Position numbers and translations under genes: made by a program
Notes under the pieces: generated by a model
The model's database searches: none
Told to the model about the DNA's origin: nothing
What the model saw: the letters and a program-made list of their open reading frames with translations, nothing else
Assembly: GCF_900106755.1 (NCBI RefSeq)
Contig: NZ_FNNN01000029.1
Location: 1-64,000, forward strand
DNA length: 64,000 nt
Source: Bacteroides faecis MAJ27
Lineage (GTDB): Bacteria; Bacteroidota; Bacteroidia; Bacteroidales; Bacteroidaceae
Direction: 5' to 3'
Part shown: one piece after another, positions 17,192-25,693 of the stretch
How the letters are laid out: every line of letters starts with the position of its first letter
How positions within the stretch are numbered: position 1 is the stretch's first letter

Positions 17192-19480
17192 TTACTTTTT
17201 CTTTTTAAATTCGTTGGAGAAAGAATAAGGGAGATCAGCCTCTTTTGTACCACGCTGTTCATTCGGTTGGGCAGCCATCTTGAAAGTGATGGAAGCGCCA
17301 TTCATCAGTTCCTCATGAGTCAGGTAGTTCTTCGTATGTTCTTTACCGTTCAGAGTCATGGAAGATATATAACGTTTGTCGTCTCCGTTTTCAGGAGCTG
17401 AAATGGTTATTGTCTTTCCATTCTCCAGATGCAGCTTCATCTGCTTGAAGTAAGGAGTACCGAGGATATACTCATCCGTACCCGGACATACCGGATAGAA
17501 GCCCATGGAAGAGAACACATACCAGGCAGAAGTCTGACCGTTGTCTTCATCACCACAGTAACCGTCAGGAGCAGGAGTATACAGTTTATCCATCACCTCA
17601 CGAATCCAGTGCTGTGCTTTCCACGGCTGGCCGGAGTAGTTGTACATATACAACATGTGCTGGATAGGCTGGTTGCCATGTGCATAGTTACCCATATTCA
17701 TAATCTGCATTTCACGGATTTCATGAATCACACCGCCATAATAGCTGTCGTCAAAGACAGGAGGCAGGATAAATACAGAATCCATCATCTGGTTGAAGCC
17801 GTCTTTTCCGCCCATCAGATCAATCAGTCCCTGAGGATCGTGGAAGACAGACCAAGTGTAATGCCAGCTGTTTCCTTCTGTGAAAGCATCGCCCCACTTC
17901 AACGGATTGAACGGAGACTGGAACTTACCATCTTCATTCTTGCCACGCATCAGTTTATGTTCGGGATCATACAGATTCTTATAGTTCATGGCACGCTTGG
18001 CGAAGATCTCTATTTCCTTTTTAGGCTTGTTCAAAGCTTTACCCAGCTGATAGATACACCAGTCATTGTAAGCGTACTCCAGCGTACGGGCTGCATTCTC
18101 ATTGATACCTACGTTATAAGGAACATAGCCCAGTTTATTGTAATAGTCATATCCCAGACGTCCGGTAGAAGACACTTGCGGATGTACTGCGTTAGCTCCG
18201 TGCTTCACAGCTTCCCACAACGTTTCGATATCATATCCTTTCAGACCTTTCAGATAAGCATCGGCAACTACGGAAGCCGAATTATTACCCACCATACAGC
18301 CTCTGTGTCCCGGGCTTGCCCACTCAGGCAGGAAGCCGCTTTCCTTGTAGGTATTGACCAGTCCTTCCTGCATCTTCGTGTTCATAGACGGATACATCAG
18401 GTTCAGGAAAGGGAAAAGGCAACGGAAAGTATCCCAGAAACCGGTGTCGGTAAACATATAACCGGGAAGTACTTCGCCATTATAAGGGCTGTAATGAACG
18501 ATATCACCTTTCGCATCTATTTCGTAGAAGCTTCTGGGGAAAAGTACCGAACGATACAGGCAGGAGTAGAAAGTACGCAAATGGTCGATATCGTCATCTT
18601 CCACTTCGATGCGTCCCAAAACATCATTCCACACTTTACGTCCTTTGGCTGCAATCTGGTCTACATTACCGCTGCCCAGTTCTTTCAGATTCAGTTCCGC
18701 TTGTTCGGGGCTGATGAAAGAAGAAGCTACACGTACATTCACCTGTTCGCCTTTGTTGGTTTTGAAACCAATCACTGCACCGGCATGCTTGTCTTTTGCT
18801 TCCAGCTTATTTGTATCGATATTGCCATTGGCAACGGCTGCCGTATAAGTAAACGGCTTGTCGAATTGCAGAACAAAATAGTTCTTAAAGTTTTCCGGAA
18901 CTCCGCCGCTATTCTTCGTTGTGTAGCCGATTATCTTATTTTCCGAAGGGATGACTTTTACAAACGAACCGTTATCAAAAGCATCTACAACGACATAAGA
19001 ATCATTATCGGGAAATGTAAAACGGAAAGCGGCAGCTCTCTCTGTAGGAGCTATCTCAGTGACAACATCATGATCGGCAAGGTATACTTTATAGTAATAC
19101 GGAGTAGCCGTCTCAGCCTTGTGAGAGAACCAGCTGGCACGCTGATCCTGATCAAAGACCACCTTGCCGGTTATCGGCATGATGGCAAACTGACCATAGT
19201 CATTAATCCAGGGGCTGGGCTGGTGTGTCTGTTTAAATCCTCTGATTTTATCAGCATCGTACGTATAGGTCCATCCGTCTCCCATCTTACCGGTTTGAGG
19301 AACCCAGAAGTTCATCCCCCAGGGAAGGGCGATAGCGGGATAAGTGTTTCCCGTAGATAAGGCGTGCTTAGACTGAGTACCTACCAGTGGACTGACATAG
19401 TCCACCGGTCCGGTAATCGTTTTAGCATCCATATTCCACGCACTCAATAAAGTAAAAGCTAATAGAGCGAGTTTTTTCAT
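17192..19480 (-). CDS. GH92 exo-alpha-mannosidase (canonical)
   Basis: 762 residues with a Sec signal (MKKLALLAFTLLSAWNMDA). Exo-acting, Ca-dependent inverting alpha-mannosidase. N-terminal landmarks are VSPLVGTQSKHALSTGNTYPAIALPWGMNFW and QTHQPSPWINDYGQF; the catalytic domain has DTGFWDTFRCLFPFLNLMYP and GFLPEWASPGHRGCMVGNNSA. The acid Glu is present (E535 in TEGNSWHYTW) and the base pair is D-E-D in GYCGDEDNGQTSAWYVFSSMGFYPVCPG. Linkage specificity (alpha-1,2, 1,3 or 1,4) cannot be read from this. It lies 12 bp downstream of the 'glutaminase'-like gene and 3 bp upstream of GH125. Confidence 0.95.
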   Translation of the reverse strand: MKKLALLAFTLLSAWNMDAKTITGPVDYVSPLVGTQSKHALSTGNTYPAIALPWGMNFWVPQTGKMGDGWTYTYDADKIRGFKQTHQPSPWINDYGQFAIMPITGKVVFDQDQRASWFSHKAETATPYYYKVYLADHDVVTEIAPTERAAAFRFTFPDNDSYVVVDAFDNGSFVKVIPSENKIIGYTTKNSGGVPENFKNYFVLQFDKPFTYTAAVANGNIDTNKLEAKDKHAGAVIGFKTNKGEQVNVRVASSFISPEQAELNLKELGSGNVDQIAAKGRKVWNDVLGRIEVEDDDIDHLRTFYSCLYRSVLFPRSFYEIDAKGDIVHYSPYNGEVLPGYMFTDTGFWDTFRCLFPFLNLMYPSMNTKMQEGLVNTYKESGFLPEWASPGHRGCMVGNNSASVVADAYLKGLKGYDIETLWEAVKHGANAVHPQVSSTGRLGYDYYNKLGYVPYNVGINENAARTLEYAYNDWCIYQLGKALNKPKKEIEIFAKRAMNYKNLYDPEHKLMRGKNEDGKFQSPFNPLKWGDAFTEGNSWHYTWSVFHDPQGLIDLMGGKDGFNQMMDSVFILPPVFDDSYYGGVIHEIREMQIMNMGNYAHGNQPIQHMLYMYNYSGQPWKAQHWIREVMDKLYTPAPDGYCGDEDNGQTSAWYVFSSMGFYPVCPGTDEYILGTPYFKQMKLHLENGKTITISAPENGDDKRYISSMTLNGKEHTKNYLTHEELMNGASITFKMAAQPNEQRGTKEADLPYSFSNEFKKKK

Positions 19481-19492
19481 GGTGTTCTTGTT

Positions 19493-21970
19493 TTATTTAG
19501 TTAGTTTATTTTCAAGCATCTTTATAAAATAGCCGCCAACTACGGAACGCGCCTGGAAACCTCTCTGAATCGGATTATCCGTAAATATCCAGTCGGACAT
19601 CGGAACGCGGGTCGTTGTCTCGTTCATAAACAGATATACCGGTTCGATAAACTTCTCGAAAGTAGCTTTATCCGGTGCCATAGTAGCAGTCCACATAATC
19701 CAGTCGGTCTTGGTATAAGTCTCACGGTTATCCAACGGAAGGCCATATTTATTTTGCTTCGTAAGATAATAAGCAATTTCTGTCTCAGCAACTTTTTCCG
19801 GGAAAATCTGCAAATTCATCAGCTTGTCCCACACCAGGTTATACTTCTGGCTCCAAGTTCCCGGCTTGTCAAATGTCAGACGGTAATGGTCACCGTCATC
19901 TGCCATTTTCACCCATTCGGCAGCCATTTCCTTCGCTTTCCGAGTGTATTTCTCGGCTACTTCTTTCTTGCCTAACATATCTGCCAGATAGCCATAAGAA
20001 GCAATACCCATGATAGCCTTGATAGAAAGGTTGGCATTGTGAGCAAAGTGTCCGGCAAAGTCATCGGTACAAAGTTGGTTTTCCGGATCGAGACCGTATT
20101 CTACCAGGTAATCTGTCCAGGTAGTCAGCGTTTCCCAATGTTTCTGTGCGTAGTCGGCATTTCCTTCTACAGCAGCAATCACTCCAGCCAATACAACCAT
20201 ATTACCCGATTCTTCAATTGGCATATCGCCGCCGTAAGTCTGGCCGTTTGCCAACGGATAAGTACCTATATCATGAGCAGCAAACGGTTTGTCCCATTTT
20301 CCGCTTTCGCTGTAGTAGAAGATATGGTTCATGGTAGCTTTTACCAGTTCCGGGTTATAGAGCAAGAGCAGCGGAGCTCCCGGGTAGGTCAGGTCGACTG
20401 TACCGATAGAACCGTTACTGAAGTTTTCTTTAGAAAGGAATACCAGGTCGCCGTTCGGAGCCTGTACCAGCTTATGAGCAGCCAATGCCTGACGATAGGC
20501 CAGCGCACAAAGTTCGGCATACTTACGTCCGCCGGCAGCTTCTGCCTCTGCCATCAGTTTGTTATCAAAAGCAGCACAATTCTTCATTTGAGTTTTGTAT
20601 TCCTGTTCTGCTTTCTGGAATTGTGACACGATTGTCTCGCTACCCGTACGATTCCAGTAAGGACGGAGGTTTTCACCAAAATATTGGATAGAGTAGATAT
20701 CGTCATAACCAATCAACAGGTGTCCATTCGATTTCTTCGTTTCACCCAGCGAGCGTACCAAAGCAAGTTTGTCATAACCGTTGGTAGCTGGAGCTTCCAG
20801 CTTGTTCTCCATAAAGCTCTTGCGAAGTTTCTTTCCATCACCGATAGCATAGGTACTGTTTTCTTTTTCAGCAGCAAGATAGAAATGTCCCCAGTCGATA
20901 CGGACATCGTCACCTTTCTTCTTCAGAATATCCTGATTGCGACTTCCGGTACGCAGGAACAACAGGTCACCATCGGTAAAGCTGTCGGCTACGGATTCCT
21001 GATGAGGCAGGTCGAGCGCCCATTGAGGAGCAACTTCGAAGTAGAGTTCGACCTGATGCGCCTGTCCATCATTAGCAGTAACTTCATACGAGATATAGTT
21101 GACAGGACGTGACATCAAGTCCAGATTATCCATAAACAGAGGAGCTGTAAATTTCAGATTCAGATCTACCGGACCACAAGTAAAGTTATAATAAGTCTGC
21201 ATGGGTTGTACATCTACAGAAGTCTGCTGGGCGGTCTGCTCGAAATAACGGTTGTTGTCAAGTTCAATCAACAAACCAAAATCCAGCAATCCGTTCGCTC
21301 CGCGATTGTGGCAATAAGCGGCAATCAGATTTTCTCCCTGTTTCAAAGAAGCAACCACTTCTTCTGACAGTTTCACCTGTACATGTTTCTTACAAGCGTT
21401 TCCTGTATCTACCACCTTGATGCCATTGATGTAAATAATCACATCATCATCATGAGAATATTCCAGATATATGTTCTTACCAGTCAGGTCTTCCTGAATA
21501 TCAGCCGTGCGGCGTACCCAGATAAATTCTTCTCCCCACTGTGTTTTGGCTACATGTTCATTCTCCATTGTTCCGAAGGCACCCTGACCTTCTTTCCAGG
21601 CAGCATCATTGAAGCCGATATTCTGCCATCCGTCGGCAGGTTTCTGAGTTGTATATTTTCCTGTCCAGTCACCTTGTTCGGAGGTTTTGACCAAAGGTCT
21701 CAGTTCCAGTTCTTCTGTTCCCATAAAGCGGTAAGTCTGTCCGTCGACTTTAACCACCCCTATCAAAGGGAAATCTTTACCGCTCCAGTGCTTTACCGAA
21801 CCATCATATAAGTTATCCGTGAAAGACCAGGCACTGGTATACGGGTCTATGCTCACCAGTGGATAAGCCGGAGCACGCAACTCGCTCTTCACATGCTGTT
21901 CCATCTGGGTCTCACAGCTACATAATACAGAGGCTGCTCCCAGCAACAGCGTCATCAGTTGTTGTTTCAT
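19493..21970 (-). CDS. 'Glutaminase A'-like protein (DUF4964/5127/4965/1793), lipoprotein
   Basis: 825 residues; lipoprotein signal (MKQQLMTLLLGAASVLCSC). Matches the multidomain family annotated as glutaminase A after a fungal enzyme. Order: N-terminal DUF4964-type region (PAYPLVSIDPYTSAWSF), an inserted jelly-roll-like domain (about 125-225; IYLEYSHDDDVIIYINGIKV), a DUF5127-type beta region, then a helical C-terminal half resembling a six-hairpin barrel. Conserved in all three copies in this window: QLCTDDFAGHxAHNANLS, GTWSQKYN (NTWSQKYN in the fragment), YLTKQNxYGL and YTKTDWI. Everything around it acts on carbohydrate, so a glycosidase or glycan amidase role deserves consideration; the family name is not evidence for free-glutamine hydrolysis. 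Confidence 0.85.
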   Translation of the reverse strand: MKQQLMTLLLGAASVLCSCETQMEQHVKSELRAPAYPLVSIDPYTSAWSFTDNLYDGSVKHWSGKDFPLIGVVKVDGQTYRFMGTEELELRPLVKTSEQGDWTGKYTTQKPADGWQNIGFNDAAWKEGQGAFGTMENEHVAKTQWGEEFIWVRRTADIQEDLTGKNIYLEYSHDDDVIIYINGIKVVDTGNACKKHVQVKLSEEVVASLKQGENLIAAYCHNRGANGLLDFGLLIELDNNRYFEQTAQQTSVDVQPMQTYYNFTCGPVDLNLKFTAPLFMDNLDLMSRPVNYISYEVTANDGQAHQVELYFEVAPQWALDLPHQESVADSFTDGDLLFLRTGSRNQDILKKKGDDVRIDWGHFYLAAEKENSTYAIGDGKKLRKSFMENKLEAPATNGYDKLALVRSLGETKKSNGHLLIGYDDIYSIQYFGENLRPYWNRTGSETIVSQFQKAEQEYKTQMKNCAAFDNKLMAEAEAAGGRKYAELCALAYRQALAAHKLVQAPNGDLVFLSKENFSNGSIGTVDLTYPGAPLLLLYNPELVKATMNHIFYYSESGKWDKPFAAHDIGTYPLANGQTYGGDMPIEESGNMVVLAGVIAAVEGNADYAQKHWETLTTWTDYLVEYGLDPENQLCTDDFAGHFAHNANLSIKAIMGIASYGYLADMLGKKEVAEKYTRKAKEMAAEWVKMADDGDHYRLTFDKPGTWSQKYNLVWDKLMNLQIFPEKVAETEIAYYLTKQNKYGLPLDNRETYTKTDWIMWTATMAPDKATFEKFIEPVYLFMNETTTRVPMSDWIFTDNPIQRGFQARSVVGGYFIKMLENKLTK

Positions 21971-21999
21971 AATTTAATTACCTGTTTTATTTTATCTAT

Positions 22000-24165
22000 T
22001 TACCATACTATTGACACATTCACACCAGCCGGATCATTCTCGAAACTCAACAGAAGAGTTTTTGAGGATTCATCCCACTCCGGCTGTTCCTCTTTCCCGT
22101 TTACCTGTACTTTCTCCGGTTTACAAGGCAAGAGTACTCTTGATACGTTAGTCGTGTTTATCGGACTTTTGGCTACAAAAGAGTAGCTCCGTTTTCCCAC
22201 TTTCTCATCATAGATACGAGAGGCTCCGCAAAGCACTTTGGCCTTTACTTTGCCGGACACCTTGTTCAGATCATAAAGATACCCTTGTTCGCCCGGCTGA
22301 ATCTGTTTGGATGTCAGTACAGGCAGGTCTTTATCGAACAGGTCGATATATAATCCGGATAAAGTCAGAGGCTCTTCAGAAACGCTTTCGTCCATGACGG
22401 CAGCAATGGTATACGGTCCACGTTCTACAATGAAGTTATTTTTAGTCTCAATTGCTTTACCAAGCTTTTTCCGGTAAGCGGATGCGATCGCTTCAAAATA
22501 CTTCTGATCGTTTCCGGCTTTCAACACAAAATGTTTCGGGTCTTCACGCATAACGATCACTGTTCCTTTACCATAATGGTAAGTCCCTTCACCCGGATTA
22601 CGGGACAGATTCATCTGCTCGAACAGGTGTTCCGAAGGGGCTTTATATTCATTCCCTTCTGTATTCCACCATTCCAATACTGTTTGATAAGGGTCGACAT
22701 CTTCTCCGCAATAGATAAGTACTCCGCCTTTCTTCACCCAATCAGCCAGATAGTTGTGATATTCCGGCTCCATCGGTTTCATATTTGAATAAGACATGAC
22801 AAGTATGTGAAGCCCTTTGAAGGTTTCTTTAAAAGGAGTATTTTCCATGTGTACCAATTCTACCGGAATACCGCGTTTCAACAGAGGCAAAGTTTGTCCG
22901 TAGAAGCTGGAAAACTGCGGGTCGTCATATCCGTTATGGTTCGGGAAGCGCTGGAACATCAGTGAGTTTGCCATCAGTACACCGATGCCATGCGTACCTG
23001 TGATCTTTTTATCAGAAGTACGGATATCATTCAGTGTATTCACCATTGTCTGCATCTGGGTAGAGTAAGATCGGGGAATACGCTCTTTCTGATCCGTTCC
23101 CGCTATCCGGTACAGTCCCTGATAAATACGGTCCGGCCAAGGCATTACTTCATAAGTATCTACCATGGGATACATTAACTGTGCAGCGAAGGTTGCCTGA
23201 TAATTAATTTTATAGTCCAGCCAGTCTTTTGCACGGTCTTCAATGGGGTCAGTCAGGAAATACATTTTCCGGTTCAGCGGCGCAGTCATCGACTTCATAC
23301 ATCCATATTCCAAAAATGCATTCTCGAATACACGTTCTTTCTGTACGCCGTTATAGTAATTCGGTTCACGGGCAGTTCCGGTCCACACCTGTGCGATATA
23401 GCCATCTACGCAATCCAATGAAGCCAGGCTGGCTTCCGGACTTACAATCTGCCAGGACGTATAGTTAATCAAAGAATGAGTCGGCACATAACACTTGATA
23501 TCCAGTCCTTTCGACTTTCCGTACTCTTTTGCATAGGTGAAAATCTTGTCCAGCGCATTATAATACAGATGATATTTCAGTTTGTTGGAAAGATAGGTAT
23601 TCTCAGGAGATTCGTGCTGAGGTCTCCAGGGGAAATTATAATATTTCTGCCATTCGGATTGGAAAGCTTCGCTGTATCCGCCACGCATCCAGAACTCCGG
23701 TTCCTCCAGATAGATGGAGGTGATTCCGGCATCAATGACTCGTTTGATTTGTGTTTCCTGCATATAGCGGATAAAACTCTCGGTAGGTACGATATAGGGA
23801 ATCAGATGGCCGTGAGCGATCTCATTTCCATTGCGGTCGCGCTGTCCTTCTTTCAGATGCCCGTCTACTCCGTCCCACTTTCCCAGAAAATAGTCCTTAT
23901 AGTCGCCCCAGGCAACTCCGGTCATAAACTCCGTCAGATACCCTTTATCTCTCCATGACTGAATGCGTTGTTCAAAAGTCACTCCGGGCTTATCCAGCGT
24001 GCCATATACCATAGTGGCATCGGCGCGTACGTCTGTTTCGGGTTTCCAGGGTTCAGCGGTCTGAAACGTGGTCTTAGCTTCTTTGCTTTTTCCTTTTTGT
24101 GCATAAGTAGCATGATTGCAGGCTAAAAGCAAGCCAAGAGCAATCAGCAGATGTTTATTGTTCAT
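22000..24165 (-). CDS. Unassigned TIM-barrel-like protein with GATase-like domain
   Basis: About 721 residues with a Sec signal (NNKHLLIALGLLLACNHATYAQ); an ATG at 24192 is an alternative start. Residues about 60-370 look like a (beta/alpha)8 barrel: strand ends 'GITSIYLEEPEFWMRGGYSEAF' (Glu cluster), 'KGLDIKCYVPTHSLINY', 'VDGYIAQVWTGTAREPNYYNG' and 'MVDTYEVMPWPDRIYQG' (second Glu). About 400-560 resembles the class I amidotransferase-like domain seen in GH42 enzymes (IGVLMANSLMFQRF, KRGIPVELVHMEN, LHILVMSYSNMKPMEPEYHN, WVKKGGVLIYCGED). A beta C-terminus follows. Second gene of the mannan operon, so a clan-A glycosidase is likely. GH42- or GH164-like assignment is a guess; I do not recognise a characterised family. 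Confidence 0.6.
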   Translation of the reverse strand: MNNKHLLIALGLLLACNHATYAQKGKSKEAKTTFQTAEPWKPETDVRADATMVYGTLDKPGVTFEQRIQSWRDKGYLTEFMTGVAWGDYKDYFLGKWDGVDGHLKEGQRDRNGNEIAHGHLIPYIVPTESFIRYMQETQIKRVIDAGITSIYLEEPEFWMRGGYSEAFQSEWQKYYNFPWRPQHESPENTYLSNKLKYHLYYNALDKIFTYAKEYGKSKGLDIKCYVPTHSLINYTSWQIVSPEASLASLDCVDGYIAQVWTGTAREPNYYNGVQKERVFENAFLEYGCMKSMTAPLNRKMYFLTDPIEDRAKDWLDYKINYQATFAAQLMYPMVDTYEVMPWPDRIYQGLYRIAGTDQKERIPRSYSTQMQTMVNTLNDIRTSDKKITGTHGIGVLMANSLMFQRFPNHNGYDDPQFSSFYGQTLPLLKRGIPVELVHMENTPFKETFKGLHILVMSYSNMKPMEPEYHNYLADWVKKGGVLIYCGEDVDPYQTVLEWWNTEGNEYKAPSEHLFEQMNLSRNPGEGTYHYGKGTVIVMREDPKHFVLKAGNDQKYFEAIASAYRKKLGKAIETKNNFIVERGPYTIAAVMDESVSEEPLTLSGLYIDLFDKDLPVLTSKQIQPGEQGYLYDLNKVSGKVKAKVLCGASRIYDEKVGKRSYSFVAKSPINTTNVSRVLLPCKPEKVQVNGKEEQPEWDESSKTLLLSFENDPAGVNVSIVW

Positions 24166-24220
24166 GATATTCTGGTGTATTTTCATTTCCATATCTGGCC
24201 GGTTACCGCTTCCTGCCGGA

Positions 24221-25483
24221 TTATTTATCTGCAGGGAACAAGAGCATCAATGCCGGTATGCCGGAAGCTGAATAGCTGTCTATCTCAGCACCTGCCGGCA
24301 ATACTTTCTCATATTCTCCGCCACATACATCCCGTGTCTTATCTCTGTTTGCCCAGCCGGCTTCGATATTACGTTTCAGGAACGGGATATATTGCGTTTG
24401 TCCGCAGTCGTATACCAGCATAGCTATGTATTCCGCAAAAATCGCTGTATAGATACCTTGTTCAATTCCACTTTCAAAAGGCAGCAAGCCATGTTTGGCA
24501 GACATTTCATTGACCGTATAATCCGCTGCCAGAATAGCGTTATCCAGATAACGTTTTTCCCCGGTTGCCTTATAGAGCAATACGGAAGAGCCGATAAAGG
24601 TGGCTTGATTATATACATGCGCTTTCCACGCAGGAGTACTGTCGCCATGACGGCTGTCAGCTATTCGTCCTGTTTTCTTATCCAACAGATTCTCTACTCC
24701 CCATTCATAAATCTCCTTTCCTTTAGCCAAATATTGCTCTCTTGTCTGATACTTAGGTGACTCCTCAGTCGGTTCTTTTCTTTTCTTCGGAACATTATTG
24801 TAAAGTGTAAGGGCTGCTACCACTGTAGGGAAATTGATGCAAGCCATCTTTCCATCACCCGGTCTGTTCGGTTTGGGATTATGAATCGGTTGCCATTGCC
24901 AGAACATTCCTCCGTTTTCTTCGTCGTATGATCCGGTATCGCCTACCTTCTTAGAACCGTACCATACACGGCTGAAGCTCTCTTCCGACAGTTTCAGATA
25001 TTCGTCTACACCAAACAGCTCGTATGCACGTGCCAGAGAAATGGTCCACCACATGATATCATCGTAGATAAACCATCCGGTGTTTTCATTATTATTATCG
25101 AAATCGAACTGACAATACTGAGCTTTATTTCCTGCGAATATCTTCTCGCAGAGTTCTTTGTAATAGGCTCTTTTCTTTTTGTCTTTTTGGGCCTTGGCCA
25201 GTTTGTAAGCGTTCATTGACATATCCCAGTAAATAGGCTGGCACCAGATAGCAGCTGCGCCGTGCCCACGGTCTACCGCATGTTCATAGGCCGAAGTCGT
25301 TTTATAGATATATTTATCAGGATCAAGTAGTGTGTTGTTAAATCCTTCGTATGCCGCCCACACATCTTCATTGGTATAGGCTCCTGTCTTCTGGTTCGTT
25401 TTTTCTGAGCTATCAGCCGCCCATACAGTAGTAGTTGATATCGCCAGCAGTAAAGTTACCGCCAAAAGAATTTTGCTTTTCAT
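24221..25483 (-). CDS. GH76 endo-alpha-1,6-mannanase
   Basis: 420 residues with a Sec signal (MKSKILLAVTLLLAISTTTVWA). GH76 cleaves internal alpha-1,6-mannosidic bonds with retention; the catalytic pair is adjacent aspartates, here D-D in 'GWFIYDDIMWWTISLARAYEL'. Further barrel landmarks are AIWCQPIYWDMSMNAYKLA, GGMFWQWQP and a helical C-terminal half with 'YNQATFIGSSVLLYKATG' and 'DYTVNEMSAKHGLLPFESG'. No lipobox, so it is probably periplasmic or secreted. First gene of the eight-gene operon; its promoter region carries the shared operator word. The backbone of the target is therefore likely alpha-1,6-mannan. Confidence 0.93.
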   Translation of the reverse strand: MKSKILLAVTLLLAISTTTVWAADSSEKTNQKTGAYTNEDVWAAYEGFNNTLLDPDKYIYKTTSAYEHAVDRGHGAAAIWCQPIYWDMSMNAYKLAKAQKDKKKRAYYKELCEKIFAGNKAQYCQFDFDNNNENTGWFIYDDIMWWTISLARAYELFGVDEYLKLSEESFSRVWYGSKKVGDTGSYDEENGGMFWQWQPIHNPKPNRPGDGKMACINFPTVVAALTLYNNVPKKRKEPTEESPKYQTREQYLAKGKEIYEWGVENLLDKKTGRIADSRHGDSTPAWKAHVYNQATFIGSSVLLYKATGEKRYLDNAILAADYTVNEMSAKHGLLPFESGIEQGIYTAIFAEYIAMLVYDCGQTQYIPFLKRNIEAGWANRDKTRDVCGGEYEKVLPAGAEIDSYSASGIPALMLLFPADK

Positions 25484-25516
25484 GATAGTTGATAAGTTTT
25501 AGTATTTTTCCAGTTA

Positions 25517-25584
25517 CAAAGATTGCAGAAATAGACGGAAAAGAACAAAAATCTCTATTCAATAAAGAACAAATACAGACCAAA
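25517..25584 (-). promoter_or_regulatory. Promoter and activator site of the mannan-enzyme operon
   Basis: On the minus strand the -7 element AATCTTTG (25524-25517) has a TTTTTG -33-like element about 21 bp upstream. The word ATTGAATAG (25563-25555) sits exactly 30 bp before the -7 box, and a second half-site TTTGGTCTG lies one 21-bp period further out (25584-25576). Confidence 0.65.
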
Positions 25585-25619
25585 ACAGCCTTTGAATCCA
25601 TGCCATCATAAACACAGAT

Positions 25620-25658
25620 ACAAAATTCCCCTTAATCAGTTTCCTGACTAAGGGGAAT
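25620..25658 (-). terminator. Terminator of the double-GH43 gene
   Basis: 15-bp arms at 25625-25639 and 25644-25658 (ATTCCCCTTAATCAG and its near-perfect complement, one mismatch) with a 4-nt loop. On the minus strand a T-rich tail follows. It separates the GH43 gene from the GH76 operon promoter. Confidence 0.85.
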
Positions 25659-25693
25659 CCACTATTCTTCAGCGTATACTTATTTAATCATTT

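Noticed and set aside
17429..19360. 643-codon plus-strand open frame opposite the GH92 gene
   Set aside because: Antisense shadow of a well-supported GH92 gene; composition is that of a reverse-complemented coding frame (rich in I, R, H, F), with no promoter or family match.
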